Assembly (NCBI GenBank): GCA_934464775.1
Contig: CAKSKG010000002.1
Span: 120,194-184,193 of the forward strand
Direction: 5' to 3'
From: an uncultured Oscillospiraceae bacterium
Lineage (GTDB): Bacteria > Bacillota > Clostridia > Oscillospirales > Ruminococcaceae
Length of the DNA stretch: 64,000 nucleotides
In this document: positions 1 through 7,956 of the stretch, one piece after another
Position numbering within the stretch: the stretch's first letter is position 1
Layout: every line of letters starts with the position of its first letter
Made by a program: the position numbers and the translations under genes
The notes under the pieces: model-generated
What the model saw: only the letters and a program-made list of their open reading frames with translations
Told to the model about the DNA's origin: nothing
The model's database searches: none

Positions 1-498
1 GTTGGGGATAACTGTGGTCTTGAAGAGATCCTTGCCTGTCTTGTCCTTTTCGGAGGCATAGTAAACGCCGGGAGAACGAACCAGCTGGGAAACGATAACA
101 CGCTCTGCGCCGTTGATAACGAAAGTACCGCTGTCGGTCATCAGCGGGAAATCTCCCATATAAACTTCGTTTTCCTTCTGCTCTCCGGTTTCCTTATTGA
201 CAAGTCTTGCCTTGACTTTAAGGGGAGCAGCATAAGTAGCGTCTCTTTCCTTACACTCGGCAACTGTGTACTTCGGTGTTTCCTCGATCCTGTAATCAAT
301 AAAATTCAGCTCATAATTTCCGTTATAATCTGAAATTGTGGCAACATCTCGGAAAACTTCTTTCAGGCCTTCCTTAACGAACCATTCGTAGGAATTTTTC
401 TGCACTTCGATAAGATTGGGCATCTCCAGAACTTCGTTGATCTTTCCGAAGCTCATACGAGTGGTCTTACCGAGCTGCACCGGCTTAACATTCACCAT
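1..498 (-). CDS. rpoB: RNA polymerase beta subunit, N-terminal part (cut by window edge)
   Basis: First 166 codons of the RNA polymerase beta subunit; the rest lies outside the window. The translated start (MVNVKPVQLGKTTRMSFG) and the later stretch with GTFVINGAERVIVSQLVRSP match the highly conserved beta-protrusion region of RpoB. The ATG at 498 follows an AAGGAGG site at 509-515 (minus strand). A perfect sigma-A promoter lies about 110 bases upstream. The usual upstream neighbour rplL is not present; a divergent small membrane-protein gene lies there instead. Identity is certain; only the length is limited. Confidence 0.96.
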   Translation of the reverse strand, partial: MVNVKPVQLGKTTRMSFGKINEVLEMPNLIEVQKNSYEWFVKEGLKEVFRDVATISDYNGNYELNFIDYRIEETPKYTVAECKERDATYAAPLKVKARLVNKETGEQKENEVYMGDFPLMTDSGTFVINGAERVIVSQLVRSPGVYYASEKDKTGKDLFKTTVIPN

Positions 499-608
499 AG
501 GCGGGATTCCTCCTTATATTTTTCGTAAAATGCAATGCTCCGGCATGAGCCGCATTATGACCGCATAAACAGATATGGGCACATCTTTACATTTTGATAC
601 ATTATAAA

Positions 609-637
609 ATTATACTACCGTTATAACAAAATGTCAA
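609..637 (-). promoter_or_regulatory. Consensus sigma-A promoter of rpoB
   Basis: On the minus strand TTGACA (632-637), a 17-base spacer and TATAAT (609-614) match the consensus exactly. The start would fall near 602, leaving a leader of about 100 bases before rpoB. Within this window rpoB therefore has its own start rather than depending only on read-through from ribosomal protein genes. Confidence 0.85.
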
Positions 638-965
638 GAGCCGAGCGGCAAAAAATCCGAAATATCCGTATTGCACACAGTTTTTAATATCATATTTGAC
701 CTTTTTATATATTTTATACATATATCCGTGTTCCGCACGCAGCACCGAGGGTTTTCGGCATATGCTTTTATATATAGTATATATGAAAATACGGCTTCGG
801 GCTTCCGCCGCAGGCTCCGTATAAATTATGTCAATACAAATGGATTCCGAAAGAATTTTATTTTTCGGAATTGGTTGAGGTTGTCTTTTTATGGGCGTTT
901 GTGATATATTTTAGTTATCGAAAAAAACCGAAAACATGATATTAGATTATTTGGAGGAAAAAGGT

Positions 966-1418
966 ATGACATGGTTAATAGTTATCGGAATAATAATTGC
1001 TGTATTTGCTTTTATTTTCAGAGTATTGGGAGAGGTATGTGCCACTGTCTTAGGAAACATATTGGAAGGCGTACCAAATGCACTTGCAAAGCTTATCGGC
1101 TGCTTCATCATTACAGGAATTGGATCAGGCATTCTTTTAGGAGTATATGGGTGGCCTATTACTTCTACTATATTAAAAATCTGTATAATTGCCACAATCG
1201 GACTGATTGCCCTTGCTCCTATAATAAGTATATTTAGATCCGGATTTGAAAACGTACTTTTTAAACTTATAGCATCATGCGCAATAATTGCAATAGGCTC
1301 AGTAATTTTAATAGCTGTGTATAATTGGCTTTTCCTGCTTCTGCTCATAAAAATATGTATCGTAGCAATTATTATATTAATTGTTCTGCGCATTATACTT
1401 GCAATCGTTAGATTATAA
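966..1418 (+). CDS. Small hydrophobic membrane protein with internal duplication
   Basis: A protein of about 150 residues, almost entirely hydrophobic (Ile, Leu, Val, Ala), with four or more predicted membrane segments. I do not recognise a family. Two halves repeat each other: a unit beginning LAKLIGCFIITGIGSGILL and one beginning LFKLIASCAIIAIGSVILI, both continuing with a VY-W turn, a KIC-I-A-I helix and a final I-R. The start at ATG 966 is preferred over the in-frame ATG at 936 because GGAGG sits eight bases before it. Codon use is AT-rich, with many ATA and TTA codons, unlike the trp genes nearby, which hints at transfer. It is divergent from rpoB and convergent with spo0A. Confidence 0.7.
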   Translation: MTWLIVIGIIIAVFAFIFRVLGEVCATVLGNILEGVPNALAKLIGCFIITGIGSGILLGVYGWPITSTILKICIIATIGLIALAPIISIFRSGFENVLFKLIASCAIIAIGSVILIAVYNWLFLLLLIKICIVAIIILIVLRIILAIVRL

Positions 1419-1518
1419 CAAACTTTTATAAAAACAGCCATAAACAAAACTCATACATAATATGCGCAGCCCGATAATTCAACACATAAAAAATTTGGAG
1501 CATTACCTAAACACAAAA

Positions 1519-1560
1519 CTGCCCGAAGCACCGTATACCACGGCACTTCGGGCGGTATTT
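1519..1560. terminator. Bidirectional terminator between convergent genes
   Basis: Inverted repeat GCCCGAAG (1521-1528) and CTTCGGGC (1546-1553), followed by T-rich sequence on the plus strand and preceded by A-rich sequence, so it can act both ways. It lies between the small membrane protein and spo0A. Confidence 0.6.
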
Positions 1561-1673
1561 TCATTTCTGTTTCCTTTATTTGTTCTGCACACTCGGGTCA
1601 AAAGAAAGAGAGTTTTCGCCGCACCTGCGGCAAATGGGGTCATATATTCACGGCAAAATGCCGAAGAATAGCA

Positions 1674-2462
1674 TTATCTCACCGCTGCGGTCTTCATACA
1701 TGAAACGTTGCGGTATTTCAGACGGAGATTGTCCGTGATAAGTGCGATGAATTCGGAATTTGTGGGCTTGCCCTTTCCGACGCTCACCGTGTAGCCGAAA
1801 AGATTCTGTATCGTGTCAAGATCTCCCCTGTCCCATGCTGTCTCGATAGCATGGCGGATAGCCCTCTCCACACGGGAAGCCGTTGTGGAAAATTCCTTTG
1901 CAACGGTGGGATAGAGCAGCTTTGTGACGCTTTCCAGCATCTCGCTGTCCTTCAGCGAAAGAAGTATCGCCTCACGGAGATAATGATATCCCTTTATATG
2001 TGCGGGAATGCCTATCTGGTGGATTATCTCGGTAACGATAAGCTCCATGTCGCTGCCGTTTGCGCCGCTGCGTGCGGCAGGCTCCGAGATCGGCTCCGTT
2101 GTCACGGAATTGATGATGTTGCTCAGCATCTCGGCGTCAAAGGGCTTTAAGAGAAAATATGCATTCTCAAAGGACATGACCTGCTTTTCGATGTATTCAT
2201 TGTTATATGAAGACGTAACTATAAAGAAAGGCTTCTTAACAAGCTGGGAAGAACGTCTGATAAGCTCCACTGCGTCAATGCCGGGAATTACCGCATCGGT
2301 GATAACTATGTCGGGAGCGTCCTCACGGACCGAATCAAGAAGCGCAAGACCGTCACGGGCGCGTGTCACCGCATAATATCCCCGTCCTCTCAGCGAATTT
2401 GCAAAAGTACAGCCGAACTCAGAGCTGTCGTCTCCAATAACTACTTTAATTTTATCTGTCAC
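1674..2462 (-). CDS. spo0A: Sporulation master regulator Spo0A
   Basis: Response regulator that commits the cell to sporulation when phosphorylated. The receiver domain (about residues 4-125) has the acidic pair D11/D12, phospho-acceptor D56 (VITDAV), T83/S84 and K106 (LLKPF). The C-terminal Spo0A DNA-binding domain (about 150-262) has the family signature, including HIKGYHYLREAI, the recognition helix TASRVERAIRHAIETAW and GKGKPTNSEFIA. GTG at 2462 is chosen as the start because GGAGG lies eight bases before it and it gives the family's usual length (262 residues); upstream ATGs would place the ribosome site inside the gene. It is a single gene, convergent with the small membrane protein and divergent from the trp leader. 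Confidence 0.96.
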   Translation of the reverse strand: MTDKIKVVIGDDSSEFGCTFANSLRGRGYYAVTRARDGLALLDSVREDAPDIVITDAVIPGIDAVELIRRSSQLVKKPFFIVTSSYNNEYIEKQVMSFENAYFLLKPFDAEMLSNIINSVTTEPISEPAARSGANGSDMELIVTEIIHQIGIPAHIKGYHYLREAILLSLKDSEMLESVTKLLYPTVAKEFSTTASRVERAIRHAIETAWDRGDLDTIQNLFGYTVSVGKGKPTNSEFIALITDNLRLKYRNVSCMKTAAVR

Positions 2463-2568
2463 GATGATTACCTCCATAATTTTTATTACAACCATATTTT
2501 ACCATATAATCTTTTAAAAATCAAGACTTGATTAACATTTTGTTCATACTCAATTAGTTGACATCTTT

Positions 2569-2597
2569 ATTATACTCCATTTTTTCGTCAACTGCAA
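2569..2597 (-). promoter_or_regulatory. Possible spo0A promoter
   Basis: Minus-strand TTGCAG (2592-2597), 17 bases, TATAAT (2569-2574). The -10 is perfect and the -35 is weak. A sigma-H promoter would also be plausible for spo0A, so this is tentative. Confidence 0.35.
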
Positions 2598-2815
2598 TAT
2601 ATTTCCATAAAATTGCGTATTTGTGGCTGAAAAGTCTGATTTACATTAACTGTAAATTATTAAGAGGCGCATATTGCTTCATAAACCTCCCGAAATCGCA
2701 CCTTTGCTTTCATTTTTCACAATGCGCCGAAAATCTGTCCCGCAATACATTCTGCCGTGTTTTTGCTCCGAAATGCGGTCATCTGAAAAAATCGGATTTT
2801 TTTGTCAAAAACCTA

Positions 2816-2844
2816 TTGACAAAGTCAGTTTAATGTGCTATTAT
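2816..2844 (+). promoter_or_regulatory. Promoter of the trp operon
   Basis: TTGACA (2816-2821), 17-base spacer, TATTAT (2839-2844): near-perfect sigma-A promoter. Transcription should start near 2851, just before the T-box leader. From 2598 to 2815 I see no gene or other signal. Confidence 0.8.
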
Positions 2845-2850
2845 GTATTT

Positions 2851-3204
2851 GTAAATTAAATATCTGAATTATAAATCCTGTGAACAAAAGCAAGTAGCTG
2901 TTATGACGGCGGCACAGAGAGTCCTGCATTGGTGGAAGCGGACACGTTACGGTTTCAGTGAATGGGTTTGTGAGGAGCCTGGTGAATCAAAAGTAGCCTG
3001 CGCCGCGTTTCCTGCGTTAGTGTGAAAGGGTATTGATGCTTTGTGCTGCGTACTTAGTCCGATCGTATCTGATCGACCTATTCGGAACGTAACCGCCGTC
3101 AGTATCTGATGAGGCGGATTTTTTTATCCGTGAATTCGGGTGGCACCGTGATATTATCGCCCCGATGATCGTCATTTTTATGATGATCGTCGGGGCGTTT
3201 TGTT
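2851..3204 (+). promoter_or_regulatory. T-box leader (tRNA-Trp sensing) with terminator
   Basis: Leader RNA that reads uncharged tRNA. Seen here: the AGAGAG element and GGTGGAAG of Stem I (about 2917-2940), a specifier GAA-TGG at 2960-2965 whose codon is UGG (Trp), the T-box core GGGTGGCACCGTG (3138-3150) and a long terminator hairpin (3159-3197) followed by TTTTGTTTT. From the family, uncharged tRNA-Trp would pair with the T-box core, form the antiterminator and allow the trp genes to be read. The specifier fits the downstream pathway. Confidence 0.9.
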
Positions 3205-3231
3205 TTGCAGTCAAGGAAAGGATTGATAAAG

Positions 3232-4707
3232 ATGATCAACATGACGTTTGAAGAAGCAAAGAAACTGGCACAGTCGGGAGATTACCGCTGCATTCCTCTT
3301 GCATCGGAAATTTATTCCGACATGAGAACTCCCGTGGAGGTGCTCCGCATACTCCAGAATGTAAGCTCCCACTGCTATATGCTTGAAAGTGCGGAGGATT
3401 CCCAGAAATGGGGCAGATACACATTCCTCGGATATGACCCCACAACAGAGATAACCTGCGCAAACGGCGTGATGAAGATCACCGAAAACGGCAGGACAGA
3501 AACAATGACCGTCACACACCCCGATAAGGTCATCAAAAAAATAATCGAAGATCACCGCAGCCCCAGACTTTCCTCTCTCCCCTCATTCACAGGCGGACTT
3601 GTGGGCTACTTCTCATACGATTATATAAAGTACAGCGAGCCAACCTTAAAGCTGGACGCAAAGGACGAGGAAAGCTTCAATGATGTTGACCTTATGCTTT
3701 TCGATAAGGTAATAGCATTCGATAACTTCCGCCAGAAGATAATCCTTATCTGCAATATCTTCACGGACGACCTTGAAACAAACTACGCAAAGGGCGCCGA
3801 AGAGATACTTAAAATGAGAGAGCTTATTCTTCACGGCAAAATGAAAAAGCACGTTGCGGGAAAATTCCGCTCCGAGTTCCGCCAGCTGTTCAATAAGGAA
3901 CAGTACTGCGAAATGGTCGAAAAGGCAAAGCATTACATTCACGAGGGAGATATCTTCCAGGTGGTGCTGAGCAACCGTCTCGATGCGGATTACGAGGGCA
4001 GCCTGCTGGACGCATACAGAGTTCTCCGCACAGTTAACCCCTCACCATATATGTTCTATTTCTCCAGCGATGATATCGAGATCGCAGGCGCTTCCCCCGA
4101 AACGCTTGTAAAGCTGGAAAACGGAGTTCTTCACACATTCCCCCTTGCGGGAACACGTCCCAGAGGAAAGAACGAGGAAGAGGACAGAGAGCTTGAAAAG
4201 GGTCTGCTGGCAGACGAAAAGGAACGCTCCGAACACAATATGCTGGTCGATCTCGGAAGAAACGATCTGGGCAGGATAAGCAAGTTCGGAACAGTTGAAG
4301 TTGAAAAATATATGTCCGTGGAAAAATATTCCCACGTAATGCATATCGGCTCAACGGTAAGAGGAATTATCCGTGATGACATGAACGCCTGCGATGCGGT
4401 AAATTCAGTTCTCCCCGCAGGAACACTTTCGGGCGCACCCAAGATCAGAGCCTGCGAGATAATCAATGAGCTTGAAAACAACAAGCGCGGCATCTACGGC
4501 GGCGCTATCGGATATATCGACTTTACGGGCAACCTCGATACCTGCATCTCGATAAGGATCGCATTCAAGAAAAACGGCAAGGTGTTCGTCCGTTCGGGCG
4601 CAGGAATCGTTGCGGACAGCGTTCCCGAAAACGAATATCAGGAATGCATCAACAAGGCAAAGGCGGTAGTCACCGCACTTAAAACCGCCGAAGGCGGACT
4701 GGAATAA
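3232..4707 (+). CDS. trpE: Anthranilate synthase component I
   Basis: Converts chorismate plus ammonia to anthranilate, the first committed step of tryptophan synthesis, working with the amidotransferase encoded next. At 491 residues it has the normal family length, with the N-terminal regulatory domain and the chorismate-binding domain. Visible family motifs include GDIFQVVLSNR, FPLAGTRPRG, LVDLGRNDLGR, LPAGTLSGAPK and RSGAGIVADSVPE. The start is ATG 3232, after AAGGAAAGGA at 3213-3222; upstream in-frame codons fall in the T-box terminator tail. It is the first gene of the trpEGDCFBA operon and is controlled by the T-box. Confidence 0.96.
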   Translation: MINMTFEEAKKLAQSGDYRCIPLASEIYSDMRTPVEVLRILQNVSSHCYMLESAEDSQKWGRYTFLGYDPTTEITCANGVMKITENGRTETMTVTHPDKVIKKIIEDHRSPRLSSLPSFTGGLVGYFSYDYIKYSEPTLKLDAKDEESFNDVDLMLFDKVIAFDNFRQKIILICNIFTDDLETNYAKGAEEILKMRELILHGKMKKHVAGKFRSEFRQLFNKEQYCEMVEKAKHYIHEGDIFQVVLSNRLDADYEGSLLDAYRVLRTVNPSPYMFYFSSDDIEIAGASPETLVKLENGVLHTFPLAGTRPRGKNEEEDRELEKGLLADEKERSEHNMLVDLGRNDLGRISKFGTVEVEKYMSVEKYSHVMHIGSTVRGIIRDDMNACDAVNSVLPAGTLSGAPKIRACEIINELENNKRGIYGGAIGYIDFTGNLDTCISIRIAFKKNGKVFVRSGAGIVADSVPENEYQECINKAKAVVTALKTAEGGLE

Positions 4708-4721
4708 GGGAGGTTTTTCAG

Positions 4722-5285
4722 ATGATTCTTCTTATAGACAATTACGACAGCTTTTCATACAATCTCTATCAGCTGATAGGTTCAATAAACCCCGATATCA
4801 AGGTAATAAGAAATGATGAAATGACTGTTGAGGAAATAGAAAAGCTCGCTCCCGACAGAATTATCCTCTCCCCGGGACCCGGCCGTCCCTCCGATGCAGG
4901 CATATGCGTTGAAGCCGCACGCACCCTCGGAAAGCACATTCCGCTCTTAGGAGTATGCCTCGGACATCAATCCATCTGCGAAGCCTACGGCGCAACGGTT
5001 TCCTACGCAAAGCAGCTTATGCACGGCAAAAAATCGGTGATAGACATTGACACATCAAGCAAAATATTCAAGGGTCTGCCCGATAAGATAGATGCGGCAA
5101 GATATCATTCGCTGGCGGCAGTGGAATCCACAATGCCCGATGTTCTTAAAATAACGGCACGCACCGAGGACGGCGAGATAATGGCTGTGGAACATAAGGA
5201 ATACCCCATATACGGCGTTCAGTTCCACCCCGAGTCCATACTCACCCCCAAGGGCAGAACTATTCTCGAGAATTTTCTTGCATGA
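4722..5285 (+). CDS. trpG: Anthranilate synthase component II (glutamine amidotransferase)
   Basis: Class I glutamine amidotransferase of 187 residues that supplies ammonia to TrpE. The nucleophile cysteine lies in GVCLGHQ, the catalytic His-Glu in FHPESI near the C-terminus, and the oxyanion motif is SPGPGRPSDAG. A GGGAGG site precedes the ATG by about ten bases, and the gene follows trpE after 14 bases. The domain is freestanding rather than fused to trpD. It could also serve p-aminobenzoate synthase, as in Bacillus subtilis; no pabB is in view. Confidence 0.94.
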   Translation: MILLIDNYDSFSYNLYQLIGSINPDIKVIRNDEMTVEEIEKLAPDRIILSPGPGRPSDAGICVEAARTLGKHIPLLGVCLGHQSICEAYGATVSYAKQLMHGKKSVIDIDTSSKIFKGLPDKIDAARYHSLAAVESTMPDVLKITARTEDGEIMAVEHKEYPIYGVQFHPESILTPKGRTILENFLA

Positions 5286-5323
5286 TGAATATATCCAATT
5301 AATTTAATGAAAGGTTGATAATT

Positions 5324-6337
5324 ATGATCGGCGAAGCAATAAAGGCACTTACATTAAAGGAAGATCTTTCCGCAGAAACAGCGGAAGCGGTAATGGACGA
5401 GATCATGACAGGTCAGGCAACTCCCGTTCAGATAGCTGCATATCTTGTTGCTCTCAGCATGAAGGGCGAAACAGTAGAGGAGATAACAGCCTCCGCAAAG
5501 GGTATGCGCAAGGCAGGAACTCACCTTGAGCATGAGGACAGCGTTTTTGAGATAGTCGGAACAGGCGGCGACCGCTCCAATTCCTTCAATATCTCAACAA
5601 CAGCTTCGATAATCATTGCATCGGGCGGCGTAAAGGTAGCAAAGCACGGCAACAGAGGCGCATCGAGTAAATCGGGCGCAGCAGACTGCTTCGAGGGACT
5701 GGGTGCAAAGATCACACTTGAACCCGAGCAGAATAAAAAAGTCCTTGACGAAACAAATCTCTGCTTCCTTTTCGCACAGAAATATCATGCGGCAATGCGC
5801 TTCGTCGGTCCGGTAAGAAAAGAGCTTGGCATCAAGACCATATTCAATATCTTAGGCCCTCTCACAAATCCCGCTGCGGCAGATGTTCAGGTAATGGGCG
5901 TGTATGATGAAGCACTGGTCGAACCTATGGCTAAGGTGCTTTATAATCTGGGCGTTAAAAACGGCATGGTAGTGTACGGTACGGACAGACTTGATGAAAT
6001 ATCCATAAGCGCACCCACAAAGGTTTGTGAGTTCGGCGGCGGAGAATTCAAGTGCTATGAGATCAAGCCCGAGGACTTCGGAATGAAAACAGCCGATAAG
6101 TCAGAGATCGTGGGCGGTACAGGCGCAGAGAATGCGGAGATCACAAAGGGGATCCTTAAAGGTGAGATAAAGGACGCAAAGAGAGATGTTGTGCTGCTGA
6201 ATGCAGGCTGCGGACTTTATGTTTCGGGTAAGGCAGAGAGCTTTGCGGACGGAATAAAGCTGGCAGCAGAGCTGATAGACAGCGGTAAGGCACTTGAAAC
6301 ATTGGAAAAATTTGTTGCGGCAACCAATAATGCGTAA
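5324..6337 (+). CDS. trpD: Anthranilate phosphoribosyltransferase
   Basis: Joins anthranilate to PRPP to give phosphoribosyl-anthranilate. The 337-residue length is typical. Visible motifs are the PRPP loop GTGGDRSNSFNIST (about residue 77) and KHGNRGASSKSGAADCFEGLG (about residue 104), both diagnostic of TrpD. ATG 5324 follows GAAAGG, which is better placed than the TTG at 5315. The stop is followed by a 184-base gap holding a palindromic repeat before trpC, the largest interruption in the operon. Confidence 0.95.
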   Translation: MIGEAIKALTLKEDLSAETAEAVMDEIMTGQATPVQIAAYLVALSMKGETVEEITASAKGMRKAGTHLEHEDSVFEIVGTGGDRSNSFNISTTASIIIASGGVKVAKHGNRGASSKSGAADCFEGLGAKITLEPEQNKKVLDETNLCFLFAQKYHAAMRFVGPVRKELGIKTIFNILGPLTNPAAADVQVMGVYDEALVEPMAKVLYNLGVKNGMVVYGTDRLDEISISAPTKVCEFGGGEFKCYEIKPEDFGMKTADKSEIVGGTGAENAEITKGILKGEIKDAKRDVVLLNAGCGLYVSGKAESFADGIKLAAELIDSGKALETLEKFVAATNNA

Positions 6338-6360
6338 CACAAATTAAATAGTAACTTAGC

Positions 6361-6487
6361 TTAAAAAGTTTGGTCAAGCTTTTTAAAGCTTGCAGGTTTC
6401 CAAAGGGCAGCGCCCTTGGTCGCCCTCCGCAGAGGGCGAAACTCCCCGGCAGCACCGAGAAATGCGAAGCATTGCGAGGCTGCAAAT
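6361..6487 (+). repeat. Modular palindromic repeat, copy R1
   Basis: A chain of short hairpins in a fixed order: an AAGCTTTTT-type stem, GGGCAGCGCCC, GTCGCCCTCCGCAGAGGGCGAAAC, then GAGAAATGCGAAGCATTGCGAGG. The same order of modules occurs at about 28275, 32131, 56590 and (reversed) 57035. This copy sits inside the trp operon, between trpD and trpC. It has no coding potential. It resembles a REP or MITE-like element; mobility is inferred, not shown. Confidence 0.75.
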
Positions 6488-6521
6488 ATATATCGAATCA
6501 AGAAAAGAAGTGAAAATATAA

Positions 6522-7304
6522 ATGATACTCGACGATATAGTTTTTTACAGAAAGCAGCAGCTGGAACGGGAAATGAGCAAAGCGCCCCTTTCCGAAGTAA
6601 AAAAGGCTGCCGAAAAAATATCCGCTCCCTGTAAGGGCTTCGGAAATGCACTTAAAGCCGACGGACTTTCTGTCATTGCGGAGGTAAAAAAAGCTTCTCC
6701 CTCAAAGGGACTTATCAGTAAGAACTTTGACCCCGTGGGAACAGCGGTGCAGTATGAAGCTGCGGGAGCAGCGGCGGTGTCCTGCCTTACGGAAGAGCAT
6801 TACTTCATGGGTTCCTCCGATTATTTCAGAGCCATACGAGAAAAAATAAATATCCCGATGATAAGAAAGGATTTCATCATCGACCCTTATCAGATATATG
6901 AAGCACGTACAATGGGCGCAGATGCGGTGCTGCTGATAGCCGCTCTGCTGGATACGCATACGATCTCCGAGTACAGAAAAACAGCGGAATCGCTGGGAAT
7001 GGACGTGCTTGCGGAATCCCATAACGAATATGAGCTGGAAAGCGTGCTGAATGCAGGCTGTACGGTCATCGGCGTGAATAACCGCGACTTAAAGACCTTT
7101 AATGTTTCCCTCGATACCATGAAGCGCCTTTCGGCGTATATGCCCAAGGAATGCGTAAGGGTCAGCGAAAGCGGCATAAAGGATAATGCGGATATGAAAA
7201 CGATCCGCTCCTACGGCGCAGATGCGGTGCTTATCGGTGAAACGCTTATGCGCAGCGGAAGCATTGCGGACAGCATGAAAGAGCTGCTTGAGGGTGTGGA
7301 CTGA
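6522..7304 (+). CDS. trpC: Indole-3-glycerol phosphate synthase
   Basis: Closes the indole ring from carboxyphenylamino-deoxyribulose phosphate. A TIM-barrel enzyme of 260 residues with the signature VIAEVKKASPSKG (phosphate and catalytic lysine), PMIRKDFIIDPYQ, LAESHNE, GVNNRDLKTF and SESGIK. The stop TGA overlaps the ATG of trpF (7302-7306), so the two are translationally coupled. It begins directly after repeat copy R1, so its ribosome site (AAGAAAAGAAGTG) lies just beyond the repeat end. Confidence 0.95.
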   Translation: MILDDIVFYRKQQLEREMSKAPLSEVKKAAEKISAPCKGFGNALKADGLSVIAEVKKASPSKGLISKNFDPVGTAVQYEAAGAAAVSCLTEEHYFMGSSDYFRAIREKINIPMIRKDFIIDPYQIYEARTMGADAVLLIAALLDTHTISEYRKTAESLGMDVLAESHNEYELESVLNAGCTVIGVNNRDLKTFNVSLDTMKRLSAYMPKECVRVSESGIKDNADMKTIRSYGADAVLIGETLMRSGSIADSMKELLEGVD

Positions 7305-7936
7305 TGAACGTCAAGCTGAAATTATGCGGCATACGCCGTCCCGAGGACGTTATATTCCTTAACGAATACCCTCCCGATTACGCAGGCTTCATATTTGCGG
7401 AAACGAGACGAAAGGTATCTCCGGAGCAGGCGGAAACACTTTGCGGAATGCTTTCAGACAGAATTGAGCGTGTGGGCGTTTTCGTTAATATGCCCCTTGA
7501 AAAAATGGCTGCCTACGGTGATATCCTCGATGTTTTCCAGCTCCACGGCGACGAGGACGAGGCATATATCTCGGCGCTGCGTAAAATTATCCCTGCGGAA
7601 TGCGAGATATGGAAGGCTGTACGGGCAAGATCGGCAGAGGATATCCGCCGTGCGGACAGCACTTCCGCCGACAGACTGCTGATAGACGCTTTCACCCCCG
7701 ATGCCTACGGCGGAACGGGACATACCGCCGACTGGGATATGATATTGTCCGCCGCTCCCGAAAAGCCGTTTTTTGCGGCAGGCGGAATATCGTCGGAAAA
7801 CTTTCTTGAAGCTGCCGAAAAGCTCCGTCCCTACGGCATAGACATAAGCAGCGGCATTGAAACGGACGGAATAAAGGATAAAATCAAAATTGCGGAAATT
7901 ATTTCTCTCAGAGAAAAGCTTCTTCTGCATGAATAA
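7304..7936 (+). CDS. trpF: Phosphoribosylanthranilate isomerase
   Basis: Amadori isomerase between TrpD and TrpC, a TIM barrel of 210 residues. The catalytic cysteine is in LKLCGIRRPED at the N-terminus and the general acid aspartate in LLIDAFTPDAYGGTG; the phosphate site is FFAAGGISSENF and GIDISSGIETDG. It is freestanding, not fused to trpC, and its start overlaps the trpC stop by one base. Confidence 0.94.
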   Translation: MNVKLKLCGIRRPEDVIFLNEYPPDYAGFIFAETRRKVSPEQAETLCGMLSDRIERVGVFVNMPLEKMAAYGDILDVFQLHGDEDEAYISALRKIIPAECEIWKAVRARSAEDIRRADSTSADRLLIDAFTPDAYGGTGHTADWDMILSAAPEKPFFAAGGISSENFLEAAEKLRPYGIDISSGIETDGIKDKIKIAEIISLREKLLLHE

Positions 7937-7956
7937 TATAAAGTGAGGTAAATACA

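Noticed and set aside
671..904. A 77-codon frame upstream of the small membrane protein
   Set aside because: No ribosome site, low-complexity AT-rich DNA, and it lies in the rpoB promoter gap.
1462..1671. A 69-codon plus-strand frame
   Set aside because: It runs through the bidirectional terminator and has no ribosome site.
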